Of a DNA stretch of 32,299 nucleotides, positions 29,960 to 32,299 are shown one piece after another. This stretch comes from Planctomycetota bacterium (GTDB taxonomy: Bacteria > Planctomycetota > UBA11346). The notes under the pieces are model-generated. The model did not search any database. It worked only from the letters and a program-made list of their open reading frames with translations, and was not told where the DNA came from. Where the stretch lies: positions 1-32,299 of the forward strand of contig BJHQ01000030.1 in assembly GCA_014193115.1 (NCBI GenBank). The letters run 5' to 3'. Numbering within the stretch: position 1 is the stretch's first letter; the number at the start of each line of letters is the position of its first letter. The position numbers were made by a program, and so were the translations under genes.

Positions 29960-30808
29960 TCAGGCATGCCAGGCAGGAAGTCTGGCGGCGGCCTCGATCA
30001 GCAGCGGTCGATGGTCTGAAGTTAGGAATGCCGACGATCTGGCCCCCGAGGCCACGGCGGCGATGGTCTGGAGATGGTCCAGCACCTCGGCAACCAGGGC
30101 AGGCACCAGTTCATCGAGGATGACCTGACCATGCCACCCGGTCAGGTTCAAGGCGACTTCATCCCGCAAGAGCCGCAGAAGATCCTGCAGATCTTTGCGC
30201 AGGCGGGGCGTCGCTGAAAGACCTCGTTGATACTCGCTGTCCCCATGGGCCAGGACCAGGCCGACGGCGCTGATCTTCGACAGGGCCAATCCCAGGTGGT
30301 TGAGGCGCAGCCACTGGAATCCCTGCATGACTGGATCCCAGAATGGCTCAGTAAGCATGCTGGGAAATTTCCGCTGGCCCTGATACGCACGCAGCACGCG
30401 GCAGATGTAGGCGCCATCCTCGCCGCCCCAATAGTCCTGCAGGCGCAGCTCGCTGCCGCCGGCGCCGCCATCGCCACCGTACTGGCCAAGCAGGTCGACA
30501 ATGCAGGGCGGTTCGCCGGCGTGGGCCGGCGATCGCCAGCGATAGCGCTTCGCCGCGTCCCGCTGCCACCCGGCCTCGGTCAAAGCCTCAAGCCAGCCCC
30601 GATCGTCGGCGGCGGCAATCACGATGTCGATGTCCTCGGTGGTACGAACCGGTGGCCCCCAAACCTCGGCCCCAAATCTGGCCGCCTGTTGCAGATCCCA
30701 GTCCAGGATCGCCACCCCGCCGATGACCACGGTGCGACTGACCAAGGGCAGCCGCTGCCGGCGGATCAGATCATTGAGCGGTGCGAAGCGGACGAAGATC
30801 GATGACAT
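29960..30808 (-). CDS. Nucleotidyltransferase-like protein (AbiEii-like)
   Basis: A 282-residue protein. The N-terminal part contains the nucleotidyltransferase pattern: G30-G31 ('VIGGVAILDW'), then 'RTTEDIDIVIAA' with D59 and D61, the metal-binding acids of the AbiEii/MenT group. Helical parts follow to the end. In AbiE systems this gene encodes a toxin that transfers nucleotides to tRNA. Its start overlaps the upstream gene by 1 nt (TGATG on the minus strand), so the two are translated together. The exact family (AbiEii or another NTase) needs a profile search. Confidence 0.7.
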   Translation of the reverse strand: MSSIFVRFAPLNDLIRRQRLPLVSRTVVIGGVAILDWDLQQAARFGAEVWGPPVRTTEDIDIVIAAADDRGWLEALTEAGWQRDAAKRYRWRSPAHAGEPPCIVDLLGQYGGDGGAGGSELRLQDYWGGEDGAYICRVLRAYQGQRKFPSMLTEPFWDPVMQGFQWLRLNHLGLALSKISAVGLVLAHGDSEYQRGLSATPRLRKDLQDLLRLLRDEVALNLTGWHGQVILDELVPALVAEVLDHLQTIAAVASGARSSAFLTSDHRPLLIEAAARLPAWHA

Positions 30809-31890
30809 CAGATACCCCAGGTTTTGGCCAGGTTATTCAGCATCTCAGCGCCGCGTTCAGCGACCCTGGCATCGGGAGACTCGATGGCATCGAGGAGCGG
30901 CAGACCCGGGAGCAGCCCGGGAAGACGGGGCAGCTCAGACTTGCGGGATGCATCCGCAAGGGCGGCGGGATGGACCCCGCCAGCAGCAAACCAGAGCATC
31001 CGCATCAGGGGATGATCGTCCGCAAAGATCGTCACCCGAATGCCGGGCCAGCGCTCCGTCGCTGGCGGTTCGGCCAGCACCTTGGCCTCGCTGGCCAGGA
31101 CCGCCCAGGCCGATCGCCCCACCCACACATCGCTGTCGTAGGCCTGCACCAGGCTTCCAAGGGCAGCGAGGTGGTCGCCCCCGGTCGCCCAGACCCGGCC
31201 ATCGAGCGACCCTGGCTTGCCCCAGCGCTGATCAGTTGCGGCCCGTCCGATGGTGAGGGTCGGCAATCGACGAGGGGATCGAGCCCAAACGACCTCGACC
31301 GGCCCATGCCGCTTGGGCCACCGCGGAGAGCGCATTGACGGCCACCAGCGGGCAAGGGCGCCCCACCAAGCGACCAATGCGCCAGGCGCCGGTTGATACT
31401 CCATCTCGCGACCACGGCGGACGCCGAGCAGCCGACCGGCCAAGCCCTCGTTCAGCGTCCAGGCATGGACCGTTGGGTAACTGTAGCCGCTCAGGGACGC
31501 CAATGAGGCGATCGTGGATGGACCATCCAGGCTGGCAGCCACCGACAGCCAAAAGCCCGCAAGGGGGTGTTGTGGCTCTTCAGTTGCCGGACCATCGGGC
31601 CTCGATGATTCGGGCAGACGGCGGCGCAGTTGGCAGACAATGGCAGCACCGTTCACCACCACGAGTTGGCCGCGACCCCGAGCGTTGACCCACGACCAAG
31701 GCGCATGGTTGGGAGCCCGCTCGCGCCCGGGCAGCAGCAAGAGCCGCCCCTCGCCGGCCTCTTCGACACGCTCAGTCGGCACCAGTCTGGTCTGGTGGAT
31801 GATCCGATCACCCAACCGCACATCGACCTGCCCGTTGGCCTGCACCTGGACCACGAAGGGCTCCGCGTCGTACCACCCCTGGCAGATCAT
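30808..31890 (-). CDS. Putative AbiEi-like regulator/antitoxin partner
   Basis: A 360-residue protein, the upstream partner of the NTase. Residues about 120-190 include 'TIASLASLSGYSYPTVHAWTLNEGLAG', a winged-helix-like DNA-binding pattern. The N-terminus ('FVVQVQANGQVDVRL') and C-terminal about 180 residues are unrecognised. In AbiE, the upstream gene (AbiEi) is a DNA-binding antitoxin that represses its own promoter; the order and operators here agree. Start choice: ATG 31890 keeps the first operator outside the coding region; ATG 31914 would place the operator inside and add 8 residues. The identification is by order and a predicted helix-turn-helix, not by clear sequence match. Confidence 0.55.
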   Translation of the reverse strand: MICQGWYDAEPFVVQVQANGQVDVRLGDRIIHQTRLVPTERVEEAGEGRLLLLPGRERAPNHAPWSWVNARGRGQLVVVNGAAIVCQLRRRLPESSRPDGPATEEPQHPLAGFWLSVAASLDGPSTIASLASLSGYSYPTVHAWTLNEGLAGRLLGVRRGREMEYQPAPGALVAWWGALARWWPSMRSPRWPKRHGPVEVVWARSPRRLPTLTIGRAATDQRWGKPGSLDGRVWATGGDHLAALGSLVQAYDSDVWVGRSAWAVLASEAKVLAEPPATERWPGIRVTIFADDHPLMRMLWFAAGGVHPAALADASRKSELPRLPGLLPGLPLLDAIESPDARVAERGAEMLNNLAKTWGI

Positions 31891-31894
31891 GGCG

Positions 31895-31980
31895 AACCTA
31901 TAACTAGGATACATTGCCGTGCAAAGGATTTCCTATAACTAGGAAATCTTGGTAACGGCACATGATCCTAGAACTAGGAT
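31895..31980. promoter_or_regulatory. Three palindromic operators with exact 35-bp spacing
   Basis: The core CCTA-N4-TAGG occurs at 31897-31908 (CCTATAACTAGG), 31932-31943 (CCTATAACTAGG) and 31967-31978 (CCTAGAACTAGG). The flanks extend the palindrome in copies 2 (TTCC...GGAA) and 3 (ATCC...GGAT). The distance is exactly 35 bp each time. They lie between the AbiE-like pair (minus strand) and a small plus-strand ORF, so they can serve both. This is the layout expected of an autoregulator binding several dimers. Confidence 0.8.
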
Positions 31981-32010
31981 AAAGGGACGGTGTAAGAGGA
32001 GCGCACAAAG

Positions 32011-32091
32011 ATGAGGCCCGGCTTAACTTTTACGCATGGCCAACAGAGCCGTGAGCGTGGAGAACCGTCTATCGCTTGTCCTGTTTGGTGA
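32011..32091 (+). CDS. Possible 26-residue peptide or small RNA gene
   Basis: ATG 32011 has GAGGAG (31995-32000) upstream and opens 26 codons with a basic, polar product ('MRPGLTFTHGQQSRERGEPS...'), ending at 32091. Nine nt later comes a strong intrinsic terminator, and upstream lie the three operators. The layout of a regulated promoter, short ORF and terminator suggests a real small transcript, whether peptide or RNA. No family is recognised. Confidence 0.3.
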   Translation: MRPGLTFTHGQQSRERGEPSIACPVW

Positions 32092-32099
32092 GCCAACAC

Positions 32100-32127
32100 A
32101 ACCCACGGCGAAAGCCGTGGGTTTTTT
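32100..32127 (+). terminator. Intrinsic (rho-independent) terminator
   Basis: AACCCACGGC (32100-32109), tetraloop GAAA (32110-32113) and GCCGTGGGTT (32114-32123) form a 10-bp GC-rich stem, and six T residues (32122-32127) follow. It would end transcription from the plus strand and shield the downstream transposase gene. Confidence 0.9.
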
Positions 32128-32185
32128 GCTTACTGATCATTTATATATAGGTTGACATCCCCCGGATGCCTGGCATGATCCCGCC

Positions 32186-32299
32186 ATGCCAGCCAAGCAG
32201 CGCCGTTCGACCCCCCGACTGACCGGCAAGCGGGATCATTCCGCGATGGAGAAGCGGCGCCTTGAGGCGTTGACGCTGTTGGCCGACGGCATCTCCCAG
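32186..32299 (+). mobile_element. N-terminus of an IS630-like transposase, cut by the window end
   Basis: The first 38 codons encode a basic N-terminus and then 'EKRRLEALTLLADGISQ', the first helix of a helix-turn-helix as in IS630-family transposases. A TTGACA at 32152-32157 and CATGAT at 32174-32179 give a weak candidate promoter upstream. The catalytic DDE region lies beyond the window. No inverted repeat can be paired from one end alone. Confidence 0.5.

Noticed and set aside
31895..31980. Regular repeats resembling a small CRISPR array
   Set aside because: The repeat is only 12 to 16 bp and palindromic with 35-bp spacing, lies at a promoter, and no cas gene is present; operators explain it better.
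32036..32155. ORF from ATG 32036 running through the terminator hairpin
   Set aside because: It has no ribosome binding site and would need to pass the strong terminator at 32100-32127.

Overview
The window comes from a GC-rich bacterial chromosome. Codon use, short gene spacing and family content suggest a Pseudomonadota, perhaps a gammaproteobacterium; no rRNA, tRNA or housekeeping gene is present to settle this. It is almost entirely accessory DNA: the distal end of a siphovirus-type prophage, then a defence and toxin-antitoxin island.

Region 1 (1-9509) is a prophage tail module on the + strand: a partial protein of unknown function, a holin-like protein, a small lipoprotein, an HK97 gp10-like protein, a tail tube protein, a tail assembly chaperone with a -1 frame extension, a tape measure protein, distal tail and tip proteins, and a second tail tube paralogue carrying an Ig-like C-terminal extension. 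A vapBC toxin-antitoxin pair sits antisense between the tail tube and chaperone genes. A 20-bp repeat between two tail genes creates three 7-codon mini-ORFs linked by ATGA overlaps.

Region 2 (9625-11767) is a visibly AT-richer two-gene minus-strand cassette: a protein of unknown function and a large protein with an Mrr/PD-(D/E)xK-like N-terminus. It is the best candidate here for an undescribed defence system.

Region 3 (11768-23697) holds an SRAP (YedK-like) gene fragment and then a tightly packed + strand operon: an AlbA_2/GHKL-like regulator, hsdR, hsdM, hsdS, an ABC-type ATPase and an HNH-type protein. Most junctions overlap by 1 to 20 nt. The last two genes resemble a Septu-like ATPase/HNH pair appended to a type I restriction-modification system.

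Region 4 (23699-29849) holds a small broken ORF, a protein of unknown function translationally coupled to a class II Fic protein, a WYL-domain regulator, a convergent DoxX-like membrane protein, the decayed tail of a second fic gene, a ParD-like antitoxin with a doubly disabled zeta toxin, a Phd/VapC pair, and a VOC-fold protein.

Region 5 (29850-32299) is an AbiE-like pair (nucleotidyltransferase and putative regulator) on the minus strand. It is preceded by three palindromic operators spaced exactly 35 bp apart, then a small ORF or RNA with a strong terminator, and the start of an IS630-like transposase. The whole looks like a prophage next to a hot spot where defence and TA modules arrive, duplicate and decay.
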